DNA from: Gallionellaceae bacterium | GTDB taxonomy: Bacteria > Pseudomonadota > Gammaproteobacteria > Burkholderiales > Gallionellaceae | Direction: 5' to 3' | DNA length: 40,823 nucleotides | NCBI GenBank assembly: GCA_004297065.1 | Contig: SCUU01000115.1 | Span: 1-40,823, forward strand | In this document: in pieces, positions 33,956-40,823 of the stretch | Numbering within the stretch: position 1 is the stretch's first letter | Layout: each line of letters begins with the position of its first letter | Position numbers and translations under genes: made by a program | Notes under the pieces: model-generated | What the model saw: the letters and a program-made list of their open reading frames with translations, nothing else | Database searches by the model: none | What the model was told of the DNA's origin: nothing

Positions 33956-34999
33956 TCACCCTATCGTACAAACGCAAATCGATTGATCGTCCAAAATCCG
34001 CCCCATGATATTGCCCAATGTATATGCGATCAACTGCGGATGCTGGTTGAACAAGCTGACGAAATTGGCCGCATCCCAGTTCCGCCGTATACCGTCGCTC
34101 GCCGTAAGAATGACACACTTTTTGCCGAAAGCGGACTGTAACAGCGTCGCCGAGCGGTGCTCCCGCCCCAGTATCCCGGGGGCGAATGCGAAATGCTGTA
34201 TCTGCTCCTGGTCGTAAAGATGCGCATGCATGTCACCCACTCCGCACAAACGCAAATTGCATTTGGCTAAATCAATCTCTCCGCTGATGGCAACGGCACC
34301 GCGCGTACTGGCAAGTTGCTGATCTGCCGCTACCAGTATGGCTTCCGGTGAGTCGCAGCTAATCAAATGCACGGCCAAGTCTGCTGTTGCCGTTTCGGCT
34401 TCTTCACCATGGCCGATCCCGTCCAAATGCAGCCAGCGCAACATTTTCCCCGCTTGATGCAAATATACCCTGTCGCCGTTATAACGCTCGTCGGCCAAAG
34501 AGCGGGAAAACAGTCCAAACTTGAAGCCGGATTTTGCTTCCCTGTTTTCCTTGTCCAAATAAAAGCGGGCAAATATCGCCGTGCCGCTCCATTTTTTCAC
34601 CTGCCCCGGATGCACTTGCTGCGAGTAGATGCACGATTCATCGCTCAAGCGACGGATTGCCCCCAAGCCTTTGCCCAATGTGCTTGCCGTCGAATAGCCA
34701 TCTTCCTCGGCCGCCGCCAGATTCGCGATACCCGGACCGAAATCCAGGGAAAACAGATCCAGCACGCCTCCCGGCTGTTTCCATAATTGCACCATCCCCC
34801 GTCCGGCAGCATGTTTCACATTATTGCTGACCAGTTCGGAGGCCACCAGCAGCATATTTTCCTGTTTTAAGTCAGCGACTCCCATGCGCCGGGTGATGGC
34901 AGATAGCTTCGAGCGTAGCAGAATCAACGAGCTTTCGTTTTGCGTCGCGCTATTGAACAGCAGTTTGCAATCCGTGGCACTATCGAATATGTCAGACAC
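33956..34999 (-). CDS. RsbT-like kinase fused to RsbX/SpoIIE-type phosphatase
   Basis: The protein is 347 aa with two halves. Residues 1-150 form an HATPase_c domain of the RsbT/RsbW type: N box LLVASELVSNNVKHA (E55, N59), G1 box DFGPGI at 86-91, and TLGKGLG at 107-113. Residues about 158-347 are a PP2C-like phosphatase of the RsbX type: DGIGHGEEAE from D193, LTASDGIRR near 300 and DDQSICVCTIG at the end give the metal-binding acidic residues. Kinase and antagonistic phosphatase of the partner-switching cycle are thus in one polypeptide. No separate rsbT is present. It overlaps the upstream diguanylate cyclase gene by 8 nt. Fused proteins of this kind are known in proteobacteria, but their targets are mostly untested. 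Confidence 0.85.
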   Translation of the reverse strand: MSDIFDSATDCKLLFNSATQNESSLILLRSKLSAITRRMGVADLKQENMLLVASELVSNNVKHAAGRGMVQLWKQPGGVLDLFSLDFGPGIANLAAAEEDGYSTASTLGKGLGAIRRLSDESCIYSQQVHPGQVKKWSGTAIFARFYLDKENREAKSGFKFGLFSRSLADERYNGDRVYLHQAGKMLRWLHLDGIGHGEEAETATADLAVHLISCDSPEAILVAADQQLASTRGAVAISGEIDLAKCNLRLCGVGDMHAHLYDQEQIQHFAFAPGILGREHRSATLLQSAFGKKCVILTASDGIRRNWDAANFVSLFNQHPQLIAYTLGNIMGRILDDQSICVCTIG

Positions 35000-35981
35000 T
35001 AGGTTCTTTCATTGTGCATCGCGCCCCGCAAGCATGTGAATCGTCCCGGCAGCATTGCACAACCACCGCCCGTCCGCGGCCCCGGTTCTTGGCCTCGTAC
35101 AGGGCGCTGTCCGCCTTATGGATAAAATCTTCCAGCGTGACTTCGTTGCGCGTGTGCTGGTCAATCGTTGCAATGCCGGCGCTGACCTTGCCGTCCATTT
35201 GCTGTATCACCTGCCGCGCTTTTTCGCATGCCGTGCTGGCATCGGCATAAATCATCATGGCAAACTCATCTCCGCCAAAACGAAACGCGTAATCCACGTC
35301 TTCCCGGATCACGCTGCGCAAGATGTGCGCCATCTTGTTCAAATAAGCATCGCCAAACAAATGTCCGTGCTGGTCATTGATGCTCTTAAAATGATCCAGG
35401 TCCAGCATCACCAGCGACAGCGGCGAATTTTTCTGGCGCATGGTATAGCGAAATGCCTGATCCAGTTTCTCATCGAACGCGCGCCGGTTTGGCAACATCG
35501 TGAGAGGATCAGTTTCTGCCTGACGAATAGAAACCTGCAATTCCGCCTGGCGATTCAGCAACTTCACCTGCAACTCGGCCAACTCCCGCTCGGTGCGCTC
35601 GCGCGTCTCCTGCAAGTGACGCGCCATCGCCTCATTGCGTTGATTCAGGATTTCCGGGTCGATGGATTCCGTGGATTTGCGCAGATGATCGCACAATTGT
35701 TCGACTATATATTTTTCCACTGCGCCCAACCGGGTCAGCACAAACTCGTTGGTGCCCCAAAGGATACGCAAATCGTGGTGTTGCAGCTGTACGCTAACCG
35801 GGAAAGGTCGACCGCAACAGGCTCCCGCGACGCGCAAACGTTGAACCAACTCCAGACTGGCAAGCGAGGCTCGAAAGGCGTTCCCCTTGAGACGCCTCAC
35901 GCTTTCCATAAGGAAGCCGACAAAATTCTGCAAATCGGGTTCGATTGCCAAATTTAGCCTTAGTAGCTCGACTGTTTCCAC
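34992..35981 (-). CDS. Diguanylate cyclase heading the stressosome-like operon
   Basis: The protein is 329 aa, with no membrane helix. The N-terminal region (1-105) is of unknown fold, followed by a coiled coil (about 105-155) and a GGDEF domain (157-310). The catalytic GGDEF is intact at 236-240 (FRFGGDEF). The inhibitory RxxD site is not intact: the residue expected to be Arg is E227 (REDVD). The start is GTG at 35981 with GAGGT a few bases upstream. A sigma70-like promoter lies at 36010-36038. Overlap with the RsbT/RsbX fusion and continuous orientation make it the likely output of the module. Stressosome control of a diguanylate cyclase is established in Moorella thermoacetica. Confidence 0.88.
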   Translation of the reverse strand: METVELLRLNLAIEPDLQNFVGFLMESVRRLKGNAFRASLASLELVQRLRVAGACCGRPFPVSVQLQHHDLRILWGTNEFVLTRLGAVEKYIVEQLCDHLRKSTESIDPEILNQRNEAMARHLQETRERTERELAELQVKLLNRQAELQVSIRQAETDPLTMLPNRRAFDEKLDQAFRYTMRQKNSPLSLVMLDLDHFKSINDQHGHLFGDAYLNKMAHILRSVIREDVDYAFRFGGDEFAMMIYADASTACEKARQVIQQMDGKVSAGIATIDQHTRNEVTLEDFIHKADSALYEAKNRGRGRAVVVQCCRDDSHACGARCTMKEPSV

Positions 35982-36009
35982 AGCACCTCGCCATGTTGAT
36001 TTAGCTGGG

Positions 36010-36038
36010 CTTTATAATGAACATGGTTGGGCTGGTCA
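36010..36038 (-). promoter_or_regulatory. Predicted sigma70 promoter of the stressosome-like operon
   Basis: On the minus strand TTGACC (36033-36038) and TATAAA (36010-36015) are exactly 17 bp apart, an excellent match to the consensus, 28 bp before the GTG at 35981. A 14-bp perfect palindrome (36047-36060) lies 8 bp upstream of the -35 box. Confidence 0.6.
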
Positions 36039-36046
36039 ATCCCCAA

Positions 36047-36060
36047 GAATATCTAGATAT
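36047..36060. promoter_or_regulatory. Perfect 14-bp palindrome upstream of the operon promoter
   Basis: AATATCT/AGATATT is a perfect palindrome next to the -35 box. Its position fits an activator or repressor site for the stressosome-like operon. It also lies just after the DmeF gene stop but lacks a T-run on the relevant strand, so it is not a standard terminator. Confidence 0.4.
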
Positions 36061-36093
36061 TTTTACAAGGATGCCACCCCGGGGCAAACCCGG

Positions 36094-37014
36094 TCATCCA
36101 TAACGATGAATCTCTATCGTTGTATGCACAATCTCTTCATGCTGGCGCAACTGATCGCGCACCAACTCCGGCGTCAGTATGGCACTGCGGGTGACGATAC
36201 TCACCGCACAGGCATAAGACGCCCTGCCGACGCGCCAGACATGCAAGTCGATGACCTTCGTTTCGCCAGAGTTATCGCGTGGCTCGATGGCCTCGCGTAT
36301 CTCATCCACCACTGGATGATCCATCTCCCTGTCGAGCAATACCTTGCCGGTATCGATCAGCAAGCCCTTCGCCCAGACCCCCACCAGTATCGCGCCCACC
36401 ATACCCATCACCGGATCCAGCCACGACCAGCCATAGAACAAGCCTCCCGCCAGCGCAACAATAGCCAGCACCGAAGTCGCCGCATCGGCGATGACATGCA
36501 CATAGGCCGACTTCAGGTTCAAGTCGTGATGATCGTGCGTATCATGCCCGTGCTGGTCGTGAGCCTTGCCGAGGATCAGCGCACAAATGACATTCACCAG
36601 CAAGCCGACCAAAGCAACAAAAATTGCCTCCTGATAATGGATGGGCTGCGGCGAGAACAACCGCCCCGCCGATCCGAACACCATCATCGCCGCGACACCC
36701 AACAGGAAGATGGCACTGGCAAAACCCGCAAGGATTTCTATTTTCCACGTGCCGAAAGCGAACCTTGGATCACTCGAATAGCGCCGCGCTGCCGCATAAG
36801 CAAAGGCGCTCAAACCGATGGCGAACGCGTGAGAGCTCATGTGCCAACCGTCCGCCAGCAGCGCCATCGAATTGAACCACCACCCGGCAACGATCTCCAC
36901 CGCCATCATGGCGAGCGTGATCCACATCACGGCGCGCGTGCCGCGCTCGGCGGCAGGGTTACCCTCATTGAAGATGTGCGGATGAGTAAGGCGCGATATG
37001 TTATGGGTAGGCAT
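36094..37014 (-). CDS. dmeF: Cation diffusion facilitator, DmeF type (Co/Ni/Zn export)
   Basis: The protein is 306 aa with six predicted membrane helices. DmeF features: N-terminal HNISRLTHPHIFNEGN with His residues, the helix II metal site ALLADGWHMSSHAFAIGLSA, and the matching helix V HVIADAATSVLAIVAL. A His-rich loop (HDQHGHDTHDHHD) lies between helices IV and V. It exports divalent metals, chiefly Co and Ni in characterised members, in exchange for protons across the inner membrane. No DmeR-type regulator gene is adjacent. The 37015-37166 spacer upstream has no gene. Confidence 0.92.
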   Translation of the reverse strand: MPTHNISRLTHPHIFNEGNPAAERGTRAVMWITLAMMAVEIVAGWWFNSMALLADGWHMSSHAFAIGLSAFAYAAARRYSSDPRFAFGTWKIEILAGFASAIFLLGVAAMMVFGSAGRLFSPQPIHYQEAIFVALVGLLVNVICALILGKAHDQHGHDTHDHHDLNLKSAYVHVIADAATSVLAIVALAGGLFYGWSWLDPVMGMVGAILVGVWAKGLLIDTGKVLLDREMDHPVVDEIREAIEPRDNSGETKVIDLHVWRVGRASYACAVSIVTRSAILTPELVRDQLRQHEEIVHTTIEIHRYG

Positions 37015-37166
37015 GATCGTAAAGTGTGATGAAGTATGAAGCCATTTATTTAACCGCCCTATGCAATAAGTAAGTGCGTTCAGATTCGCAAGTCCATAAA
37101 CTAAACAGAAATAGCAAAGTGATTCATGATTTCTTCCAATTGAGGTTCAACAAATACAGACTCGCC

Positions 37167-37892
37167 CTACCCCCGACGAACAAGAATTGATCCGGTCAGC
37201 TTGGAGAGCGATACCCGTTGCCTTTCTTCGCTATCAAAATTTTCCGGGGCAAGCCATTGCTGAAATGCCGCATTCAGCGGTGGCCACTCCTTGTCTATGG
37301 CCGCGTACCAAGCCGTGTCGCGGTTGCGCCCTTTGACAACGGCGGCCTGGCGAAAGACGCCTTCAAACGACAAGCCCAGCCGTTGCGCCGCCGCGCGCGA
37401 TGGCATATTCAGCGCATTACATTTCCACTCGTAGCGCCGAAAACCGAGCGCGAACGCCTCGCGCATCATCAGCCACATCGCCTCGGTGGCGATGGGCGTT
37501 TTCTGCATCAACGGCGAGAAATTGAGATGGCCGACCTCGATGGTGCCGTTCGCGGGGTCGATGCGCAAGTAGCTGGCAACGCCGACAGCTTTCCCTGTCT
37601 CGTTGCTGATAATGGCGAAGAACAGCGGGTCTGCACTTGAGCCGCATTGCTCTACCCAAGCGTTATAGGATGAAAATGAGTCAAACGGACCGTAGGGAAG
37701 GTATGTCCAATTTTTGCCTTCGGCATCCAATGCGTTGGCCGCAAATAATTCTTCGGCGTGTCGGGTTGCATCGAGCGGCTCAAGAGTACAGAAGCTTCCC
37801 TGCAATACCTTGTGGGCCGGTCGTTGCGCAGGCTTCCAGCCCGCAACCGCAAACCCGATGGGCTGACCCAATAAATTCGTTTCGCTACGCAC
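37167..37892 (-). CDS. GNAT-family N-acetyltransferase (RimJ/RimL-like)
   Basis: The protein is 241 aa. GNAT features include TLEPLDATRHAEELFAAN, the core FFAIISNETGKAVGVASYLRIDPANGTIEVGHLNFSP, and WKCNALNMPSRAAAQRLGLSFEGVFRQAAVVKGR, the RimL-type C-terminal strand and helix. It acetylates an amine on a protein or small molecule; the acceptor is unknown. The start is GTG at 37892 behind AGGCGGATAT. It is single, with short spacers on both sides and the same strand as its neighbours. Confidence 0.9.
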   Translation of the reverse strand: MRSETNLLGQPIGFAVAGWKPAQRPAHKVLQGSFCTLEPLDATRHAEELFAANALDAEGKNWTYLPYGPFDSFSSYNAWVEQCGSSADPLFFAIISNETGKAVGVASYLRIDPANGTIEVGHLNFSPLMQKTPIATEAMWLMMREAFALGFRRYEWKCNALNMPSRAAAQRLGLSFEGVFRQAAVVKGRNRDTAWYAAIDKEWPPLNAAFQQWLAPENFDSEERQRVSLSKLTGSILVRRG

Positions 37893-37946
37893 ATATCCGC
37901 CTGTTGATATTTTAAAAAATCCCGAATAACAATCGAGGGTCCGAAC

Positions 37947-38672
37947 TTAATATATCCCTGCCGCCAAAGCAAACACTGCTAACCCATGAGTCAGCGTTGC
38001 CCCCAGCAAACCCGCCCGGTTGTAAACAAAAGCAGCAGCAATCCCTTCAATCAAGGTGAACAGCAAAATCGACACGCTTGCATGACCGACCTGCATGGCA
38101 AGGTTGGCGTGGCAGAAGCAAAAGAAAAAACCCGAGATGAGTGCGGCTCTGGCTGGCGATATGGTTTTGCTCAGCGTGTTTTGCAGCAGCCCCCTGAACA
38201 ACAACTCCTCGTAGGTATTGGCAACGAGGGCGAAGACCAGCAACATGAGCAAATCATTGACGGCAGGCGCAGGCGTTGAGGTCAGCGCAAAGTAATTCTT
38301 TAGCGTGGCGGCAACAACAGAAACCAATGCCGCCCCCAGAATTCCGGTTAACATCGAGTGCCAGAAACTCTCCCCGAGCCAGCGCATCCCTTTTCTGGCA
38401 TCAGCCTCGATCCGCCAAACAGCCATAAACAAAATCGCCGACACCGCCGCAAGTGTGAGTAAAACCGCAACTGGCGCAGTAAAACGCAGGTCGCCGGAAG
38501 TAATCTGCCAGAAGCCGTTTGCCGTTATGGCATCACGCGCATGGATAAAGAAAAAGATATGCAACATGACGCGCGGGATCACGAACTGTTTTGGCAGCGC
38601 AATCAGGAGCACGAGCCACACCAAAAATGCGGGCGTAATGCTGAGGAAGTATTGGGAAAGCAGGGGAATCAT
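37947..38672 (-). CDS. CPBP-family intramembrane metalloprotease
   Basis: The protein is about 241 aa with seven to eight membrane helices. The CPBP (CAAX protease/bacteriocin-processing) motifs are present: EELLFRGLLQ (EExxxR) near the middle and FFFCFCHANLAMQ with the conserved His. The third motif, near the end, is LGATLTHGLAV. Members cleave membrane proteins or prenylated peptides; no substrate can be inferred here. The open frame extends 46 codons upstream to 38810, but that part overlaps the ParE toxin gene and is non-hydrophobic, so the Met at 38672 is preferred although its ribosome-binding site is weak. Confidence 0.82.
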   Translation of the reverse strand: MIPLLSQYFLSITPAFLVWLVLLIALPKQFVIPRVMLHIFFFIHARDAITANGFWQITSGDLRFTAPVAVLLTLAAVSAILFMAVWRIEADARKGMRWLGESFWHSMLTGILGAALVSVVAATLKNYFALTSTPAPAVNDLLMLLVFALVANTYEELLFRGLLQNTLSKTISPARAALISGFFFCFCHANLAMQVGHASVSILLFTLIEGIAAAFVYNRAGLLGATLTHGLAVFALAAGIY

Positions 38673-38706
38673 TTCAGGCGGAACACAATAGGATTTCAGT
38701 AGAGAA

Positions 38707-39009
38707 TTACTTCGCCCATTCACGGCCTCGCCAATATGACGGGCGGCGGCTCTGGTGTGCGAACGCCAGAATGCGTAATTCATCGTTCGCGACAAGATAG
38801 ACCTGCGCATAAGGAAAGTGCGCCATCACAAACCGGCGCGTGCCACGCCGCCACTTCACACCGATTTTAGGATGCTGGAGCAGGCGCTCCACCGAGCGTT
38901 CAAATTCGACAAACAGGGCTTGAGACAAAGGGCTTCCGGCTTGCTGCTGGTAATACAACGCCGCATCGGCAATATCTTGCTCCGCATCGGGATGCAAGAA
39001 ATACTTCAT
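38707..39009 (-). CDS. ParE/RelE-superfamily toxin
   Basis: The protein is 100 aa. ParE-like pattern: YFLHPDAEQDIADAALYYQQQ, SPLSQALFVEFERSVERLLQHPKIG, RRFVMAHFPYAQVYLVANDELRILAFAHQSRRPSYW. The C-terminal AHQSRRPSYW segment is characteristic of this subgroup. It overlaps the antitoxin stop by 4 nt (ATGA). ParE members poison gyrase and RelE members cut mRNA; the sequence favours ParE but does not prove the target. Confidence 0.9.
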   Translation of the reverse strand: MKYFLHPDAEQDIADAALYYQQQAGSPLSQALFVEFERSVERLLQHPKIGVKWRRGTRRFVMAHFPYAQVYLVANDELRILAFAHQSRRPSYWRGREWAK

Positions 39010-39233
39010 GCAAATTTTGCTTTGAGCTTTGCCAGCGCTTCGCTCCCCGGAATCAACTGCACTTCCCCTGACTCTATCTGGGCAATGCGCCTATCCACCT
39101 CCGCCGCCCACGCCTCTTCCACAGAGGCATCTTCATCCAGACTCGCCACCAGTGCTTGCACCAGTAGCGCCCGTTCTGCGGCGGGCAAACGCAACACTTC
39201 GGCTTCCCGCATTTCAACCTGAGTAATCATCAT
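39006..39233 (-). CDS. Addiction-module antitoxin (TIGR02574-like) of the ParE-type pair
   Basis: The protein is 75 aa: VLRLPAAERALLVQALVASLDEDASVEEAWAAEVDRRIAQIESG is the typical amphipathic helix pattern of the putative addiction module component family that precedes ParE/RelE toxins. The tandem Met pair at 39233 follows AAGGAAATT. A longer start at 39245 would place that site inside the gene. The 4-nt overlap with the toxin shows coupled translation. It is separate from the island at 17.5-22.9 kb. Confidence 0.88.
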   Translation of the reverse strand: MMITQVEMREAEVLRLPAAERALLVQALVASLDEDASVEEAWAAEVDRRIAQIESGEVQLIPGSEALAKLKAKFA

Positions 39234-39261
39234 AATTTCCTTCATCCACGATGCGGCAATC

Positions 39262-40623
39262 CTACCGCATCTTCGTCACTGCGTCCTCCACCCGCTCCAC
39301 CGCGATGACCTCCATCCCGTCGAGCTTGTGCTTGGGCGCGTTGGCTTTGGGGATGATGGCGTGGGTGAAACCGAGCTTGGCGGCTTCCTTCAGGCGTTCT
39401 TGCCCGCGCTGCACGGGACGCACTTCACCCGCCAAGCCGACTTCGCCGAACACTACCATTTTTTCCGGCAATGGCCGGTTGCGCAGCGAAGAAACTATCG
39501 CCAGCAATACAGCCAAGTCGGCACCAGGCTCAGTGATTTTCACGCCACCCACGGCGTTGATGAACACGTCCTGATCGAAGCAGGCGATGCCCGCATGGCG
39601 GTGCAGTACGGCGAGCAGCATCGCCAGACGGTTCTGCTCCAAGCCCAGCGACAAGCGGCGCGGTGTGGGGGAATGCGAGTCGTCGAGCAGCGCTTGTATC
39701 TCCACCAGCAAAGGCCGCGTGCCTTCCTGCGTGACCATCACGCAGGAGCCCGGCACCTGCGCGCCGTGTTGCGACAGGAACAAGGCGGACGGGTTGCTCA
39801 CCTCGCGCAGCCCCTTCTCGGTCATGGCGAACACGCCCAGTTCATTCACCGCGCCAAAGCGGTTTTTGAACGCACGGATCAGGCGGAAGCTGGAATGCGT
39901 GTCGCCCTCGAAATACAGCACGGTATCCACGATGTGCTCCAGCACTCTGGGCCCCGCCAGCGCGCCTTCCTTGGTGACGTGGCCGACCAGAATAATGGTC
40001 ACGCCCGCGCTCTTGGCGATGCGGGTGAGTTGCGCCGCGCACTCGCGTACCTGCGCCACCGAACCGGGCGCGCTGGTCAGTTGTTCCGAGTACACGGTCT
40101 GGATGGAGTCGATCACCACCACTTCGGGCTTTTCGTTGGCGACGGCGGACTGGATTTTTTCCAGTTGAATTTCCGGCAGCAGATGCACTTCGCTGGCATC
40201 GAGCGCGAGGCGTTTGGCGCGCAGCGCGATCTGCTGCGCCGATTCTTCGCCGCTGACGTAAAGCACTTTTTGCGTGAGCGAGAGATGCGCCAGCGCCTGC
40301 AACAGCAAGGTGGATTTGCCGATGCCGGGGTCGCCGCCGATCAGCACCACACCGCCCTCCACCAAGCCCCCGCCCAGCACGCGGTCGAATTCGGCGATGC
40401 CGGTCGGCGTGCGCGACACTTCGCTCGCCTCCACATCGGCCAGTTGCTGCAACTTGCCGGAAGCCGCCAAAGCACTGAAACGGTTCTTGCCCGCTGCGGG
40501 CGCGGCTTCCGCCACCGCTTCCACCAGCGTATTCCACTCGCCGCAATGCGGGCACTGTCCCTGCCATTTGGGGGACTGCCCGCCGCACTCGGTGCAGCTA
40601 TAAATCGTTTTTGCTTTTGCCAT
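39262..40623 (-). CDS. radA: DNA repair protein RadA (Sms)
   Basis: The protein is 453 aa, a normal length. An N-terminal zinc finger (C10, C13, C24, C27) is followed by a RecA-like ATPase with Walker A GGDPGIGKST. The RadA-specific KNRFGAVNELGVF motif and a C-terminal Lon-like domain (GGVKITEPGADLAVLLAIVSSL) complete it. It is a hexameric helicase that helps branch migration and processing of recombination intermediates. The start is the ATG at 40623, just before the conserved AKAKTIY; the in-frame Met six codons earlier is less typical. Its promoter must lie within 40624-40780, which also holds the repeats of the element at the right edge. Confidence 0.96.
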   Translation of the reverse strand: MAKAKTIYSCTECGGQSPKWQGQCPHCGEWNTLVEAVAEAAPAAGKNRFSALAASGKLQQLADVEASEVSRTPTGIAEFDRVLGGGLVEGGVVLIGGDPGIGKSTLLLQALAHLSLTQKVLYVSGEESAQQIALRAKRLALDASEVHLLPEIQLEKIQSAVANEKPEVVVIDSIQTVYSEQLTSAPGSVAQVRECAAQLTRIAKSAGVTIILVGHVTKEGALAGPRVLEHIVDTVLYFEGDTHSSFRLIRAFKNRFGAVNELGVFAMTEKGLREVSNPSALFLSQHGAQVPGSCVMVTQEGTRPLLVEIQALLDDSHSPTPRRLSLGLEQNRLAMLLAVLHRHAGIACFDQDVFINAVGGVKITEPGADLAVLLAIVSSLRNRPLPEKMVVFGEVGLAGEVRPVQRGQERLKEAAKLGFTHAIIPKANAPKHKLDGMEVIAVERVEDAVTKMR

Positions 40624-40720
40624 ATTGAGTTGCTTCTGCACATCAGTTTGAAGCAGGGCAATCTACCAGCATCGCCCGCCACACGCCAGCGTAAAACCGA
40701 ACAAGTGTCGCGAGCTTTTG

Positions 40721-40756
40721 ATCTGTCCGGTTTTGTAGCGCGCAATCTGTCCGGTT
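40721..40756. repeat. Repeats resembling an insertion sequence end
   Basis: ATCTGTCCGGTT occurs twice (40721-40732, 40745-40756), and a near-inverted copy AAAACCGAACA lies at 40693-40703. Such clustered sites just before a transposase-like start are typical of an IS terminus. The outer boundary cannot be fixed because the element runs off the window. Confidence 0.45.
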
Positions 40757-40780
40757 GTCATATTGCCCGAGGAGGGCGAT

Positions 40781-40823
40781 ATGAAGCCGACACAAGTGCT
40801 ACAGGAGATACGGAAGATGAGAT
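40781..40823 (+). CDS. Partial CDS, probable IS transposase (start only)
   Basis: Only the first 14 codons are present: MKPTQVLQEIRKMR, after GGAGG at ideal spacing. The peptide resembles the N-termini of ISNCY-type transposases that begin with an EIRKMRFEE-like segment (from memory). Together with the repeats upstream, this suggests an insertion sequence entering from the right edge. The call rests on 14 residues. Confidence 0.45.
   Translation, partial: MKPTQVLQEIRKMR

Noticed and set aside
35887-37029. 380-codon plus-strand frame
   Set aside because: It is antisense to DmeF and crosses the operon promoter; the composition is that of a shadow frame.

Overview
The window looks like the chromosome of a Gram-negative betaproteobacterium. 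The proteins resemble those of Nitrosomonadales/Gallionellaceae-type organisms, but that placement is from protein resemblance only. It is GC-rich and gene-dense, with one visibly AT-richer patch around 19.5-21.2 kb. I see no rRNA, tRNA or CRISPR array.

Layout. 0-4.2 kb: a degenerate Fic protein, a MITE-like inverted repeat, and a NarL-type response regulator/sensor kinase pair. 4.4-6.1 kb: a cytochrome b561 / YceI / YceI operon on the minus strand. 6.4-8.3 kb: a pirin gene divergent from a LysR regulator. 8.4-11.9 kb: malate dehydrogenase, then the complete AmmeMemoRadiSam triad (Memo-like B, AMMECR1-like A, radical SAM enzyme). 12.0-13.8 kb: a diguanylate cyclase whose periplasmic sensor domain is almost entirely deleted. 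13.6-16.3 kb, minus strand: an ATP-grasp-like protein and two chalcone-isomerase-like secreted proteins.

16.3-32.6 kb, minus strand, is a fatty-acid degradation cluster. In transcription order it holds acyl-CoA dehydrogenase (FadE type), a short-chain dehydrogenase, long-chain acyl-CoA synthetase, YciA-type thioesterase, FadL-type porin, the fused 3-hydroxyacyl-CoA dehydrogenase/enoyl-CoA hydratase, and thiolase. Together these cover uptake, activation and the beta-oxidation cycle. Between the fused dehydrogenase gene and thiolase sits an accessory island of about 5.4 kb (17535-22886). It contains a frameshifted Fic gene, a HepT/MntA pair, a truncated DUF1016 gene, a Ser/Thr kinase and two VapC-type modules. 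Inside the island lies a second, diverged copy of the 3' end of the dehydrogenase gene, which records how the island was assembled.

32.7-36.0 kb, minus strand, is a compact stressosome-like operon: diguanylate cyclase, a fused RsbT-like kinase plus RsbX-like phosphatase, an RsbR-like STAS protein, and an RsbS-like STAS protein that has proline at the usual phosphorylation site. It has a good sigma70-like promoter and appears to link partner switching to c-di-GMP. 36.1-40.6 kb: a DmeF-type metal exporter, a GNAT acetyltransferase, a CPBP membrane protease, a ParE-type toxin/antitoxin pair and radA. The right edge enters what looks like the start of an insertion sequence.

Recurring small repeats are a theme. 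There are three MITE-like inverted repeats in intergenic spaces. A GC-rich palindromic repeat has also been inserted in frame into two beta-oxidation genes.
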